64,000 bases of DNA, taken from contig CAJYIW010000018.1 of the NCBI GenBank assembly GCA_913775095.1, forward strand, positions 62,001 through 126,000, read 5' to 3'. The translations under genes and the position numbers were made by a program. Shown here piece after piece: positions 19,954-28,437 of the stretch (position 1 is its first letter; each line of letters begins with the position of its first letter). The notes beneath the pieces were generated by a model. It searched no databases, had not been told where the DNA came from, and saw only the letters and a program-made list of their open reading frames with translations. The DNA is from an uncultured Siphonobacter sp. GTDB lineage: Bacteria; Bacteroidota; Bacteroidia; Cytophagales; Spirosomataceae.

Positions 19954-22089
19954 ATGAAACTTAAACAACTTCCTCTGATGTTAACTTTAGCGGCTAGCCC
20001 AACGCTGATGTATGCTCAGGGGCCGAACGCTACAGTTAAGTCCGTACCTATGGAAGAAAACCCTCTCTTACAGGCCTTCAAAACGCCTTTTGAAACGCCT
20101 CCTTACGATAAAATCAAAGTAGAACACTTCATTCCGGCTATTCAGGAAGGAATGAAAATGGGCCGCAAGGATATTGATGTCATCGTTAATAATGCAGCTA
20201 AACCTACGTTTCAGAACACCATTGTAGCGTTAGAAACCGCCGGTGAGGCCTTAAGCCGCGTGACTCCGATTCTGTTTCACCTCAATAGTGCCGAAACTTC
20301 ACCTGAACTTCAGAAAGTGGTTCGCGAAGCTTCGCCCCTGCTGACGGAGTACGGCAATGATATTTCGCTGAACGAAAAACTCTTCGCCCGGGTAAAGGCC
20401 GTTTGGGACGAACGTGACAAACTGAAGCTCAATAAAGAAGATCAGATGTTGCTGGAGAAAACCTACAAAGGTTTTGCCCGGAACGGAGCCAACTTGTCGG
20501 AAGCGGATAAAAACAAACTGCGGACCATCAATAAAGAATTGTCCCAGTTATCCATTGAATTCAACGAGCATAACCTGGCGGAAACGAACGAGTACAGCCT
20601 CGTCGTAACGGACGAAAAACGCCTGGCGGGCCTGCCTGACTTTGTGAAGGAAGCGGCGAAAGCCACGGCTAAAAAAATGAATAAGGAAGGCTGGGTATTT
20701 ACCCTTCAGGCTCCCAGCTACGGCCCATTCATGCAATATGCCGATGACGCTGCTTTGCGGAAAGAATTATGGCTGGCGTATAACAAACGCGGGTTCAAAG
20801 GTGACAAAAACGACAATCAGGAAATTATCCAGAAGATTGTAAAACTGCGTTACGACAAAGCTCAGTTGCTGGGGTATAAAACCTGGGCGGATTATGTGCT
20901 GGAAGAACGCATGGCCGAGAATCCCACGAAAGTGCTGGCATTCGAGAAAAACGTACTGAGTTATGCGAAACCGGCCGCTGAACGCGAAATTAAGGAACTG
21001 ACCGATTTTGCCCGGAAACAGGGCTATTCGGAATCCGTTCTGCAACGCTGGGATGCCGGGTATTACGCCGAAAAGCTCAAGAAGGAAAAGTACGCGATCA
21101 ATGATGAGTTACTGAAGCCTTACTTCAAGCTTGAGAACGTGCTGGATGGTCTGTTTACGTTAACGAACAAGCTGTATGGCCTGACGTTCAAGGAGCGTAA
21201 GGATATTCCTACCTGGAACGAAGAAGTAAAAACGTACGAAATTCTGGATGACAAAGGCCAGCTGCTGGCCATCTGGTACGGTGATTACTTCCCCCGCCCC
21301 GGAAAACGGGCCGGTGCCTGGAATTCCGGAACCCGTTCTCAGCATTTTGCCCATGGCAAGGATGTTCGTCCTCACGTGCTGAACGTTTGTAACTTCACGC
21401 GTCCTACGGAAACGATGCCTTCGCTGCTGACCTTCCGTGAAGTAGAAACCCTCTTCCACGAATTTGGTCACGCTCTGCACGCCATGAGCTCGCACGTGAA
21501 ATACGATGCTCTGAGCGGTACCAGCGTTTCCTGGGATTTTGTTGAGTTACCCAGTCAGTTCATGGAAAACTTCTGTCTGGAACCCGAAGTACTGAAACTG
21601 TTCGCCAAACACTACCAGACGGGCGAAGTCATTCCTCAGGAATACATCGAAAAACTGAAGGCTTCTTCGAACTTTATGGCTGGTGTGGGCACCGCCCGCC
21701 AGATTAACCTCGGCCTGACGGACATGGCCTGGCACGGACAGGCTCCTACGGGTAAGACGGTAGCTCAGGTAGAAGCGGAAGTTGCCGCTCAGACGGAAGT
21801 GTATCCCATCGTGGAAGGAACCGCCATCAGCCCTGCGTTTGCCCACATTTTTGCGGGTGGGTATTCCGCTGGCTATTACTCTTACATGTGGAGTGAAGTA
21901 CTGGATGCGGATGCGTTCGATCTGTTCAAACAGAAAGGTATCTTCAACAAGCAGGTGGCCAAGTCCTTCCGTGACAATATCTTATCCAAAGGTGGAACTG
22001 AAAAACCCATGGAGCTGTACAAACGCTTCCGGGGCCGCGAACCCCAACCCGATGCGATGTTACGCCGGGCAGGGTTAATTGTTCAGTAA
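19954..22089 (+). CDS. M3 family peptidyl-dipeptidase (Dcp-like)
   Basis: 711 aa. The ATG at 19954 begins a signal peptide (MKLKQLPLMLTLAASPTLMYAQ); an upstream in-frame start adds a non-signal extension and is rejected. Zinc motif HEFGHALH (about residue 502) with the third ligand Glu further on, and the family motif FARNGANLSEADKNKLR. NPLLQAFKTPFETPPYDKIK is the typical start of mature Dcp. Acts on short peptides, here probably in the periplasm. It ends with a terminator. Confidence 0.95.
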   Translation: MKLKQLPLMLTLAASPTLMYAQGPNATVKSVPMEENPLLQAFKTPFETPPYDKIKVEHFIPAIQEGMKMGRKDIDVIVNNAAKPTFQNTIVALETAGEALSRVTPILFHLNSAETSPELQKVVREASPLLTEYGNDISLNEKLFARVKAVWDERDKLKLNKEDQMLLEKTYKGFARNGANLSEADKNKLRTINKELSQLSIEFNEHNLAETNEYSLVVTDEKRLAGLPDFVKEAAKATAKKMNKEGWVFTLQAPSYGPFMQYADDAALRKELWLAYNKRGFKGDKNDNQEIIQKIVKLRYDKAQLLGYKTWADYVLEERMAENPTKVLAFEKNVLSYAKPAAEREIKELTDFARKQGYSESVLQRWDAGYYAEKLKKEKYAINDELLKPYFKLENVLDGLFTLTNKLYGLTFKERKDIPTWNEEVKTYEILDDKGQLLAIWYGDYFPRPGKRAGAWNSGTRSQHFAHGKDVRPHVLNVCNFTRPTETMPSLLTFREVETLFHEFGHALHAMSSHVKYDALSGTSVSWDFVELPSQFMENFCLEPEVLKLFAKHYQTGEVIPQEYIEKLKASSNFMAGVGTARQINLGLTDMAWHGQAPTGKTVAQVEAEVAAQTEVYPIVEGTAISPAFAHIFAGGYSAGYYSYMWSEVLDADAFDLFKQKGIFNKQVAKSFRDNILSKGGTEKPMELYKRFRGREPQPDAMLRRAGLIVQ

Positions 22090-22106
22090 CGACTACTCAT
22101 TAGCAT

Positions 22107-22140
22107 AGAGCCGGATGTCAGAAGCATCCGGCTCTTTTTT
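22107..22140 (+). terminator. terminator after the M3 peptidase gene
   Basis: AGAGCCGGATG pairs with CATCCGGCTCT (11 bp, 7-base loop), followed by T residues. Confidence 0.9.
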
Positions 22141-22264
22141 ATGACTGGTTCCCCGTAATTAATTACACTTCTTTCGCTTACCTATTCACAAAATATTTTA
22201 CTTTGTCCTGATTAGCTTCTGAAACCGTAATCCGCTAACTAAACCCGTAAAAATCTGTCCGCTC

Positions 22265-22807
22265 ATGGTGTCCACTCTACGTACTTCTTTTGCCACATTA
22301 TTCATCGCCTCTTTTGCTTTACTGAGTTGTTCAAAAGACAAAAACGAACCTCAAACTACGGTTACCCGTGCCAATCTGGTCAATAAAAACTGGAATCTGT
22401 CCCGGGCGGAAGTAACCTACGACTCTAAAGTGTACTCGTTCACCAATCGATCCTACGGCATACAGGATCGGCTGGGCCTCCAGTTCAAAGAGAATGGTGA
22501 TGCTTCCTTTATCAATGCGGGCTATGCTCAAAAGGGAACCTGGTCGCTGGAAGGCCAGACGGTGAAAATAAAATTTCCCAGTAACTACTTCATGGATTTC
22601 AATGTAACCGACATTGCTACGAAAGACAGCACGATGACGATTGCCCTCGCCAAAAATATATCGCCATCGGATACCGTGGCCATGAAGCTGGAAACGAACC
22701 ATTTAGCCTATTCTGTGGCTTTTGCACTGATGGCCCAGAATCAGGGCATTCAGATTAATAAAAGCAATAAGCCCGTTGACGTAACGCTGACGATGAAATA
22801 TAAGTAA
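22265..22807 (+). CDS. lipocalin-like lipoprotein of unknown function
   Basis: 180 aa. Signal peptide with lipobox ALLSC (Cys 22), then SKDKNEPQ. The mature part begins NLVNKNWNLSRAEVTYDSK and continues with LQFKENGDASFINAG and KGTWSLEGQTVKIKFP, the 'total strand plus G-T-W' pattern of Bacteroidota lipocalin-like proteins. Probably anchored in the outer membrane. No function is suggested by the neighbours; it has its own terminator. Confidence 0.8.
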   Translation: MVSTLRTSFATLFIASFALLSCSKDKNEPQTTVTRANLVNKNWNLSRAEVTYDSKVYSFTNRSYGIQDRLGLQFKENGDASFINAGYAQKGTWSLEGQTVKIKFPSNYFMDFNVTDIATKDSTMTIALAKNISPSDTVAMKLETNHLAYSVAFALMAQNQGIQINKSNKPVDVTLTMKYK

Positions 22808-22833
22808 GAAAACTCCTTCTGCGGTTTAAAAAG

Positions 22834-22868
22834 AAACGACCCCCTAAACCGGGGGTCGTTTTCTTTTT
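22834..22868 (+). terminator. terminator after the lipocalin-like gene
   Basis: AAACGACCCCC (22834-22844) pairs with GGGGGTCGTTT (22851-22861), then a T-rich tail. Confidence 0.88.
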
Positions 22869-22882
22869 CTGTGAAATGTCAT

Positions 22883-22912
22883 TTTGTTCCCGCATACTTT
22901 TTTATAGGTTTG
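22883..22912 (+). promoter_or_regulatory. promoter predicted to give a leaderless HD-hydrolase mRNA
   Basis: TTTG at 22883-22886, an 18-base gap, TAGGTTTG at 22905-22912. Only 4 bases separate the -7 box from the ATG at 22917, so the transcription start should fall at or within a few bases of the start codon. Confidence 0.6.
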
Positions 22913-22916
22913 AAGT

Positions 22917-23531
22917 ATGGAGGACCTGAAAGCACTTTTACAATCGGTATCTGATCTGACCTACGCCGAAAAGGTGATGGCTTTTCTGGATAAACATTAT
23001 AGCAATACGGACGTTCGGCCGTATCATAACTGGACTCACATCGAGTACATGTTCGACTTATTTAAAACGCACCGCGAGCTCCTCCATCAGCCGGAGATCG
23101 TTTTATTAAGCATCGCCTTTCACGACGTCATTTACGAACCGCTTTATACCAATAACGAACTGCAAAGTGCTGAACGAGCTCAGGAGTGGTTATCAAAAAC
23201 GGATTTAAGTACGGAATCCATTCGAACCATTTACGAGTACATCCTTTCCACCAAAACGCACGCTAACCATACCGGCGAGAGCGATCTGGATTTTTTACTG
23301 GACTTTGACCTGGCCATTCTTGGGGCCAGTCCGGCGGAATATGACGCTTATGCCCGGAAAATCAGAATCGAATTCCAGGCAATTCCGGAGGCAATGTATC
23401 GGGATGGACGTAAAAAAATCCTGACTGTATTTATGGCTATGGCGAATATTTACAAGACTCCCCTTTTTCAGAATCAGTATGAAACCAGGGCCCGGGAAAA
23501 TATTCGTCGAGAAATTGAAAGTTTGAATTAA
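22917..23531 (+). CDS. HD-domain metal-dependent phosphohydrolase
   Basis: 204 aa, cytosolic. HD-superfamily ligands: YHNWTHIEYM (first His), LSIAFHDVIYEP (the HD pair), and a later acidic DFDLAILG (third metal site). This layout matches the COG4339 group of predicted HD phosphohydrolases; the substrate is unknown. The ATG at 22917 lies 4 bases from a strong -7 box (see findings); the next in-frame ATG is 19 codons downstream and would cut into the domain. Confidence 0.85.
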   Translation: MEDLKALLQSVSDLTYAEKVMAFLDKHYSNTDVRPYHNWTHIEYMFDLFKTHRELLHQPEIVLLSIAFHDVIYEPLYTNNELQSAERAQEWLSKTDLSTESIRTIYEYILSTKTHANHTGESDLDFLLDFDLAILGASPAEYDAYARKIRIEFQAIPEAMYRDGRKKILTVFMAMANIYKTPLFQNQYETRARENIRREIESLN

Positions 23532-23596
23532 AAATCAACTGAACCTTTCCGGCAAAAGGCTCTGTTGACTACTTACTTTACGTTCTTCTCTTGAAA

Positions 23597-24601
23597 ATGG
23601 CAGATCATCAATTATACGACGTAGTCATCATCGGTGGCGGACCGATTGGCCTGGCCTGTGGCCTGCATGCCAAACAGAAAGGCCTGCGATACGTCATCCT
23701 GGAAAAAGGCTGTCTGGTTAATTCCATCTATAATTACCCAGCCAATATGACTTTCTTCTCCACGAGCGACCGGCTCGAAATTGGAGGCGTTCCTTTCGTT
23801 TCCAACAACGCAAAACCCACCCGGTCGGAGGCTCTGGAGTATTACCGTCGCGTGGCGATGTCCAGTCAGCTGAACATTAAATTATTCGAGAAAGTGGATG
23901 CCGTTGAAGATCACACGCAAAGCTTCGAGGGCCTCGAAAATCGTCAATACCTGGTTCGAACATCCAAAGGCTCTTACCTTACGTCGAACGTTGTCATTGC
24001 CATTGGCTTTTACGATACCCCGAACCTGATGCATATTCCGGGAGAGGATTTACCCAAGGTCACGCATTACTATGCTGAACCCCATTTTTACGCTGGCATG
24101 AAAGTACTGGTGGTGGGAGCTAATAATTCTTCCGTCGATGCTGCTCTGGAAACCTATCGCAAGGGGGCGGATGTAACCATGGTTATTCGGGACGGCGAGA
24201 TTGGCCGCCGGGTTAAATACTGGGTCAAGCCAGATATTGAAAACCGGATTGCGGAAGGTACTATTAAGGCTTATTTCCATTCCAATCTGGTAGAAATTCG
24301 GGAAACGGAAGTGGACATTCAAACCCCCGAGGGACTTATTACCATTGCGAATGATTTTGTGGTCGCAGCGACGGGTTATCAGCCCAATTTTGACTTTCTG
24401 ACTGGTTCAGGAATTACCTTGTCCGACGACGAGAAACGGTATCCCTCCTACGATCCTGAAAATCAGGAAAGTAATAAACCCGGCGTTTATCTGGCGGGTG
24501 TGGTCTGCGGAGGTATGGATACGCACGTCTGGTTCATCGAAAACTCCCGTATTCACGCTGAAAAGATCATTGAAAAAATCAGTGCGGAAAGACAGTTTTG
24601 A
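23597..24601 (+). CDS. YpdA-like FAD/NAD(P) disulfide reductase
   Basis: 334 aa. FAD-binding VVIIGGGPIGLACGLHAKQKG at the N-terminus, NAD(P)-binding VLVVGANNSSVDAALETYRKGA at about 160-182, and VVAATGYQPNFDF. Sequence features such as EKGCLVNSIYNYP and TFFSTSDRLEIGGVPF match YpdA, the predicted bacillithiol disulfide reductase. No redox-active CxxC pair is present, consistent with YpdA. An upstream in-frame TTG two codons earlier is less likely. No bacillithiol biosynthesis genes are in the window. Confidence 0.9.
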   Translation: MADHQLYDVVIIGGGPIGLACGLHAKQKGLRYVILEKGCLVNSIYNYPANMTFFSTSDRLEIGGVPFVSNNAKPTRSEALEYYRRVAMSSQLNIKLFEKVDAVEDHTQSFEGLENRQYLVRTSKGSYLTSNVVIAIGFYDTPNLMHIPGEDLPKVTHYYAEPHFYAGMKVLVVGANNSSVDAALETYRKGADVTMVIRDGEIGRRVKYWVKPDIENRIAEGTIKAYFHSNLVEIRETEVDIQTPEGLITIANDFVVAATGYQPNFDFLTGSGITLSDDEKRYPSYDPENQESNKPGVYLAGVVCGGMDTHVWFIENSRIHAEKIIEKISAERQF

Positions 24602-24754
24602 ATGATTGCCGGAATGAATGACAGCATAAAGGAATTCTACTATATTCTATCATTCTCTTACTAACATTGATTGTTTCAACCTGCTTCGGATGATAGATAA
24701 AAGTGACGGTTAGAAATTCACTCATTCTATCATTCCTTCATTCAACATTAAATT
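24602..24754. repeat. intergenic word-repeat region (GAATGA / TCATTC type) upstream of deoC
   Basis: The left part carries GAATGATTGCCGGAATGAATGA; the right part carries ATTCACTCATTCTATCATTC and CTTCATTCAAC. The two sides pair imperfectly over about 150 bases. Further copies of the vocabulary are at 25436-25455 and 45050-45085. Confidence 0.55.
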
Positions 24755-25435
24755 ATGTCTGTTTCTAAAATGATCGATCATGCCCTCCTGCATCCCACGC
24801 TCACGGATGCAGAACTGGAGGAAGGTTGTCGATTAGCCGTCACCTGCGACGTAGCTTCGGTTTGCATCAAACCCTACGCCGTTAAACAAGCAGCGGAGTG
24901 GTTAGCCGGAAGCAACGTCTTGGTCTGCACCGTCATTGGCTTCCCTCACGGCAGTAATACCATCGAAATCAAAGTTGCTGAGACGATTCAGGCCTGTAAG
25001 GACGGAGCCACAGAAATAGATATGGTCGTGAACATTGGCCGTGTCCTGAGTGAAGACTGGGCGTATGTACATTCGGAAATTCAGGCCGTTCAGAACGCCT
25101 GTTTGTCGCAGGGAGCTATTCTGAAAGTCATTTTCGAGAACGATTTCTTACCCAAGGATTCCTATAAAATCAGGCTCTGTGAAATTTGCACGGAAATTGG
25201 AGTGGCCTTCGTGAAAACGTCTACGGGTTTTGGATACGTCAAAAACGACGCCGGAACGTTCGAATCCCAGGGAGCTACCGAACACGATTTACGCCTCATG
25301 CTGGCTCACATCGGGCCTAAGGTGGCGGTCAAAGCTTCCGGGGGCATTCGCACCCTGGAGCAGGTTTTAAAACTCAGGGAAATGGGCGTCCAACGCATCG
25401 GTACCAGCTCCACGGAATCAATTTTGAAGGCGTGA
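24755..25435 (+). CDS. deoC: deoxyribose-phosphate aldolase
   Basis: 226 aa class I aldolase cleaving 2-deoxyribose 5-phosphate. Motifs: MIDHALLHPTLTD, VCTVIGFPHGSN, GATEIDMVVNIG, LKVIFEND, and the Schiff-base lysine in FVKTSTGFG (about 154); VKASGGIRTLEQ provides the second lysine and phosphate loop. Length and order are normal. The two flanking gaps hold word-repeat sequences. The next gene, a sugar isomerase/epimerase, is co-directional. Confidence 0.97.
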   Translation: MSVSKMIDHALLHPTLTDAELEEGCRLAVTCDVASVCIKPYAVKQAAEWLAGSNVLVCTVIGFPHGSNTIEIKVAETIQACKDGATEIDMVVNIGRVLSEDWAYVHSEIQAVQNACLSQGAILKVIFENDFLPKDSYKIRLCEICTEIGVAFVKTSTGFGYVKNDAGTFESQGATEHDLRLMLAHIGPKVAVKASGGIRTLEQVLKLREMGVQRIGTSSTESILKA

Positions 25436-25503
25436 AGGATGGAATGAGTGAATAATTTTATTCTGTCCTGACCACTGAAAACTATCAACTAAAAACTGAA
25501 TAC
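25436..25503. repeat. word-repeat remnants between deoC and the isomerase gene
   Basis: GGAATGAGTGAATAATT at the left, then ACCACTGAAAACTATCAACTAAAAACTGAA at the right, mixing the GAATGA and AACTGAAAACT vocabularies seen elsewhere. Confidence 0.4.
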
Positions 25504-26424
25504 ATGCTTGACCTCGGCTTTGTCTCGGCCATCTTGCCAGACTATAATCTTGAAAACGTATTGAAATTTGCTTCCCAGCACGGATTCAAGTGTGTAGAAC
25601 TCATGTGCTGGCCTAAGGATAACTCCGAAGCCCGTCGCTACGCGGGAGTTACCCATATCGATGTAGATGCTCTGGACGCTCAAACGGTGTCTTATATCCT
25701 GAATCGGACGAAAGAACACGGCGTTTCCATTTCTGGTCTGGGCTATTACCCCAATCCTCTCGATCCGGATCCGGCGAAGGCTGACTATTACCGCGAACAC
25801 ATCAAAAAAATCATCCGGGCGGCGGCTCAGCTGAAAGTACCCGTCGTGAATACTTTCATTGGCCGGAATCCAAAGCTGACGGTTACCGAGAACTTAATTT
25901 TATACGCCGAACACTGGCCCGCCATTGTCCGGGAAGCGGAGCTGCATAATGTCAAAATCGGCATTGAGAACTGTCCGATGTGGTACACCGACGATGAATG
26001 GCCCGGTGGTAAAAATCTGGCGACTACGCCCGCCATCTGGAAGCGAATGTTTGAAATCATTCCTTCGCCAACGCTGGGCCTGAACTACGACCCCAGCCAT
26101 CTGATCTGGCAGATGATGGATGAAATTCGTCCGATTTATGATTTCAAAGATCGTCTGCATCACATTCACCTGAAGGATGTAAAAGTGTATCACGATAAAT
26201 TGAATGAAGTAGGAATCATGGCCAATCCTTCGCTGTATCACTCTCCCAAGCTTCCTGGTTTAGGAGACGTGAACTGGCGGGCGTTCTTTGCCGCCCTGAC
26301 GGACGTGCGTTACCGGGGTCCGGTCGTCATTGAAGTAGAAGACAAAGCCTACGAAGGCAGTCTTCGCGATGTACAGGCCGCCATTCTGACTTCCAGAAAT
26401 TACGTAAAGCAATTTTTGGCGTAG
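25504..26424 (+). CDS. sugar phosphate isomerase/epimerase (xylose-isomerase-like TIM barrel)
   Basis: 306 aa, cytosolic. AP-endonuclease-2 type TIM barrel. Metal-binding positions appear as VKIGIENCPMWY (Glu), LGLNYDPSHLIW (Asp, His), HHIHLKDVK (His, Asp) and GPVVIEVEDKAYEG (Glu). FIGRNP and LPGLGDVNW are typical of this family in Bacteroidota. The substrate is not clear; linkage to deoC suggests carbohydrate catabolism. Followed by the paired GCTGCCAGC elements. Confidence 0.85.
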   Translation: MLDLGFVSAILPDYNLENVLKFASQHGFKCVELMCWPKDNSEARRYAGVTHIDVDALDAQTVSYILNRTKEHGVSISGLGYYPNPLDPDPAKADYYREHIKKIIRAAAQLKVPVVNTFIGRNPKLTVTENLILYAEHWPAIVREAELHNVKIGIENCPMWYTDDEWPGGKNLATTPAIWKRMFEIIPSPTLGLNYDPSHLIWQMMDEIRPIYDFKDRLHHIHLKDVKVYHDKLNEVGIMANPSLYHSPKLPGLGDVNWRAFFAALTDVRYRGPVVIEVEDKAYEGSLRDVQAAILTSRNYVKQFLA

Positions 26425-26443
26425 GTTTTGAAATGATACCAGC

Positions 26444-26469
26444 ACCGCTGCCAGCTTTTCGCTGGCAGC
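26444..26469 (-). repeat. GCTGCCAGC hairpin element, copy 2 (inverted)
   Basis: On this strand: ACC, GCTGCCAGC, TTTTC, GCTGGCAGC. It is the reverse complement of copy 3, 27 bases away, so the pair also forms a larger inverted repeat. Confidence 0.7.
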
Positions 26470-26495
26470 CTTGTGTCTAAATACTTTCAATGATT

Positions 26496-26522
26496 GCTGC
26501 CAGCGAAAAAGCTGGCAGCGGT
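26496..26522 (+). repeat. GCTGCCAGC hairpin element, copy 3
   Basis: GCTGCCAGC, GAAAAA, GCTGGCAGC, GGT. Lies between the convergent isomerase gene and the DDxDDT-motif gene, facing copy 2. May serve as a bidirectional end signal. Confidence 0.7.
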
Positions 26523-26536
26523 ATTAGAGTAATCCG

Positions 26537-27613
26537 TTAAGACGGTTGCTGCTCCTTCAACGCCAGATACTCCGCCACCAGAGCTAGCGAATGAGCGGGA
26601 CACTCCCAGTTGATGTGGCTCAATTTCCAGTTCGTTAACCAGCGGGTTTGCGGGTAATAATTCAGAATCGGAGCAATTGAGAAGTAATGATGCCGGGATT
26701 GTTCCACTAAGGTTTCGAACGTCCATTTTTCCGGGATGACGTCTCCCGGATCTTCTCCCAGCCGTAAGAGGGTCGTTGCCAGCATCACCCGATCCATGAA
26801 GGTTTCGGACTTCCAGGCTTTCATGTCGTGGATTAGTATGGACCGGCAATCCTTCAGCACCGGAGCTTCCGCCAGTAATCGGCCCACGTGATACATGATC
26901 AGGGGCGTGGTGGCATAATACGCCGAAGCTTCCAGAGGACGCTCTCGATAGTCGCCGGAACGAATCGTATAGCCAATAAACTCCAGCACGTTCTGATCGA
27001 ATTCATCCAGTGGCAACTGATTCCGAAAGACCCAGAGCAATACGTTCGACAGGGTGCTGGCATCAAAATCAATTGGCATTTTTTCCCCAAACCAGGTGGA
27101 GTAGATTTTTTGCTTCCGAAATTGCGGGGGCCCGGTTTGAGTCCAGCCCTTCACGGCATTAGCATGAGCCTGTAATTTGGCTTTCAACCAAAGGTGTTCT
27201 TCCCGCGAACGCGGCGTGATGAGGTAAATCATCACGGTATCATCCACATCATCGGGCAGTTTGAAATGCTGCGTCCGACGCATGATTCTTCCGTTGGGGA
27301 AATGATTGGAAGGCTGCGTCTGGTAGAAGTTATAGGTCGGCAAGCCGTTCTTATTTTGATAAAGTGCGTAAGTAGCGGCCGCCTTTTCAGTAATGGAATC
27401 AATGATTGCCTGACTGCTTTCCAATACCAAAGGCCGTATGTCCCGGAGCGTAAAAACGGTAATGGCCGTAAAGAAAATATTGGAATCTTCGCGAAGATAA
27501 TTCAGTTCTTTCTTCAGACGCTGCGTAGGGAAAAGTCCTGCCGCGTACGTATCATCCCCCAGGGATTGCAGGGCTGCGATTCGTTCAATCAGTGATTCAA
27601 GCCTGGTTTTCAT
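26537..27613 (-). CDS. uncharacterised protein with DDVDDT motif
   Basis: 358 aa from the ATG at 27613 (an earlier in-frame codon adds 11 unlikely residues). No signal peptide. I do not recognise the family. HFKLPDDVDDTVMIYLI resembles the acidic DxDD(T) motif of class II terpene cyclases and related alpha-barrel proteins, and the helices around SGDYRERPLEASAYYATTPLIMYHVGRLL and SETFMDRVMLATTLLRLGE could form an alpha/alpha toroid. The resemblance is weak and only a motif match. It stands alone, with a divergent UPF0323-like gene upstream. Confidence 0.65.
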   Translation of the reverse strand: MKTRLESLIERIAALQSLGDDTYAAGLFPTQRLKKELNYLREDSNIFFTAITVFTLRDIRPLVLESSQAIIDSITEKAAATYALYQNKNGLPTYNFYQTQPSNHFPNGRIMRRTQHFKLPDDVDDTVMIYLITPRSREEHLWLKAKLQAHANAVKGWTQTGPPQFRKQKIYSTWFGEKMPIDFDASTLSNVLLWVFRNQLPLDEFDQNVLEFIGYTIRSGDYRERPLEASAYYATTPLIMYHVGRLLAEAPVLKDCRSILIHDMKAWKSETFMDRVMLATTLLRLGEDPGDVIPEKWTFETLVEQSRHHYFSIAPILNYYPQTRWLTNWKLSHINWECPAHSLALVAEYLALKEQQPS

Positions 27614-27807
27614 GTGGGTACAAAGAACGGTTTTATGCGTTAACATTTCAGGAGTTCATCACGAAAAGTCCTGGTTAGTCGGTTCATTTTTTACCGCTGG
27701 ACTACATCGCTCTTCCATTTATAACCAGATTCGCCTCATTTTTGTACTACATTTTACAGCAAATCGATTGAACAACATTTTACATCCATCATTCTAAATC
27801 TATATTC

Positions 27808-28431
27808 ATGACACCCACGCGAAAAGGAAGTTTTGTAAAGAAAACCAAAGACATTACCATTGGAGGGACCATTGCCCTGGCCCTTCTGACCGGGACCGTA
27901 GCCCTTCAGGGTTGCGGTGGCTCCAACGAACAGCGATACGAAGAACGCCAGGAAACGACCTTCGGAAAAGGCGTGCGTACGTATATTACCGAAACCAGTC
28001 CGGGCGAATTTAAAATTACCGATGAAGTTTCCGTGGCGGCTGACAGCAGTCAGGCTATTGTCCGGTATTACGACGGCCACCGCGACACCTTGAGTGCTCA
28101 GTCTGCGAAAGCTCTGATTGATCGGGAAGTGGTGAATAACCCTCAGTATCACGCGGGCCACAGCGGCCTGGGCAGTGCTTTGCTTTGGGGAGGCATGGGT
28201 TATTTCCTGGCGAACTCCCTGAATAACCGACGTTACCAGCAGTATTACAATCAGTACGGAGACCAGCAGCGATCCCGCTTTTATAACAACTCCTCCACGT
28301 TTAACCGTTCGAATAATGTCCGGCAGGAAGTACAAAGCTCCAGAAGTACGCGGGTAGTTCGGAGCACCCGTCCGTCCGGAGGACGTAGTGGTTACTTCAA
28401 CAGTGGCCGAAGCCGGAGCTATGGCGGATAA
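27808..28431 (+). CDS. UPF0323/YgiB-like lipoprotein with Gly-Gly C-terminus
   Basis: 207 aa. N-terminus with basic stretch, hydrophobic segment, lipobox VALQGC (Cys 36). A domain with GVRTYITETSPGEFKITDEV and DTLSAQSAKALIDREV follows, then a Gly-rich membrane-like loop SGLGSALLWGGMGYFLANSL, a Gln/Asn/Tyr-rich tract, and a Ser/Arg/Gly-rich tail ending RSRSYGG. The layout matches the UPF0323 family of epsilonproteobacteria and resembles E. coli YgiB, which (from memory) also ends in Gly-Gly. The next gene encodes a YgiC-like ATP-grasp ligase, the same pairing as in E. coli. Confidence 0.85.
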   Translation: MTPTRKGSFVKKTKDITIGGTIALALLTGTVALQGCGGSNEQRYEERQETTFGKGVRTYITETSPGEFKITDEVSVAADSSQAIVRYYDGHRDTLSAQSAKALIDREVVNNPQYHAGHSGLGSALLWGGMGYFLANSLNNRRYQQYYNQYGDQQRSRFYNNSSTFNRSNNVRQEVQSSRSTRVVRSTRPSGGRSGYFNSGRSRSYGG

Positions 28432-28437
28432 TCTTTA

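Noticed and set aside
27754-28335. 193-aa reverse-strand open frame across the UPF0323-like gene
   Set aside because: The plus-strand frame has a lipobox and family motifs; the reverse frame has none.
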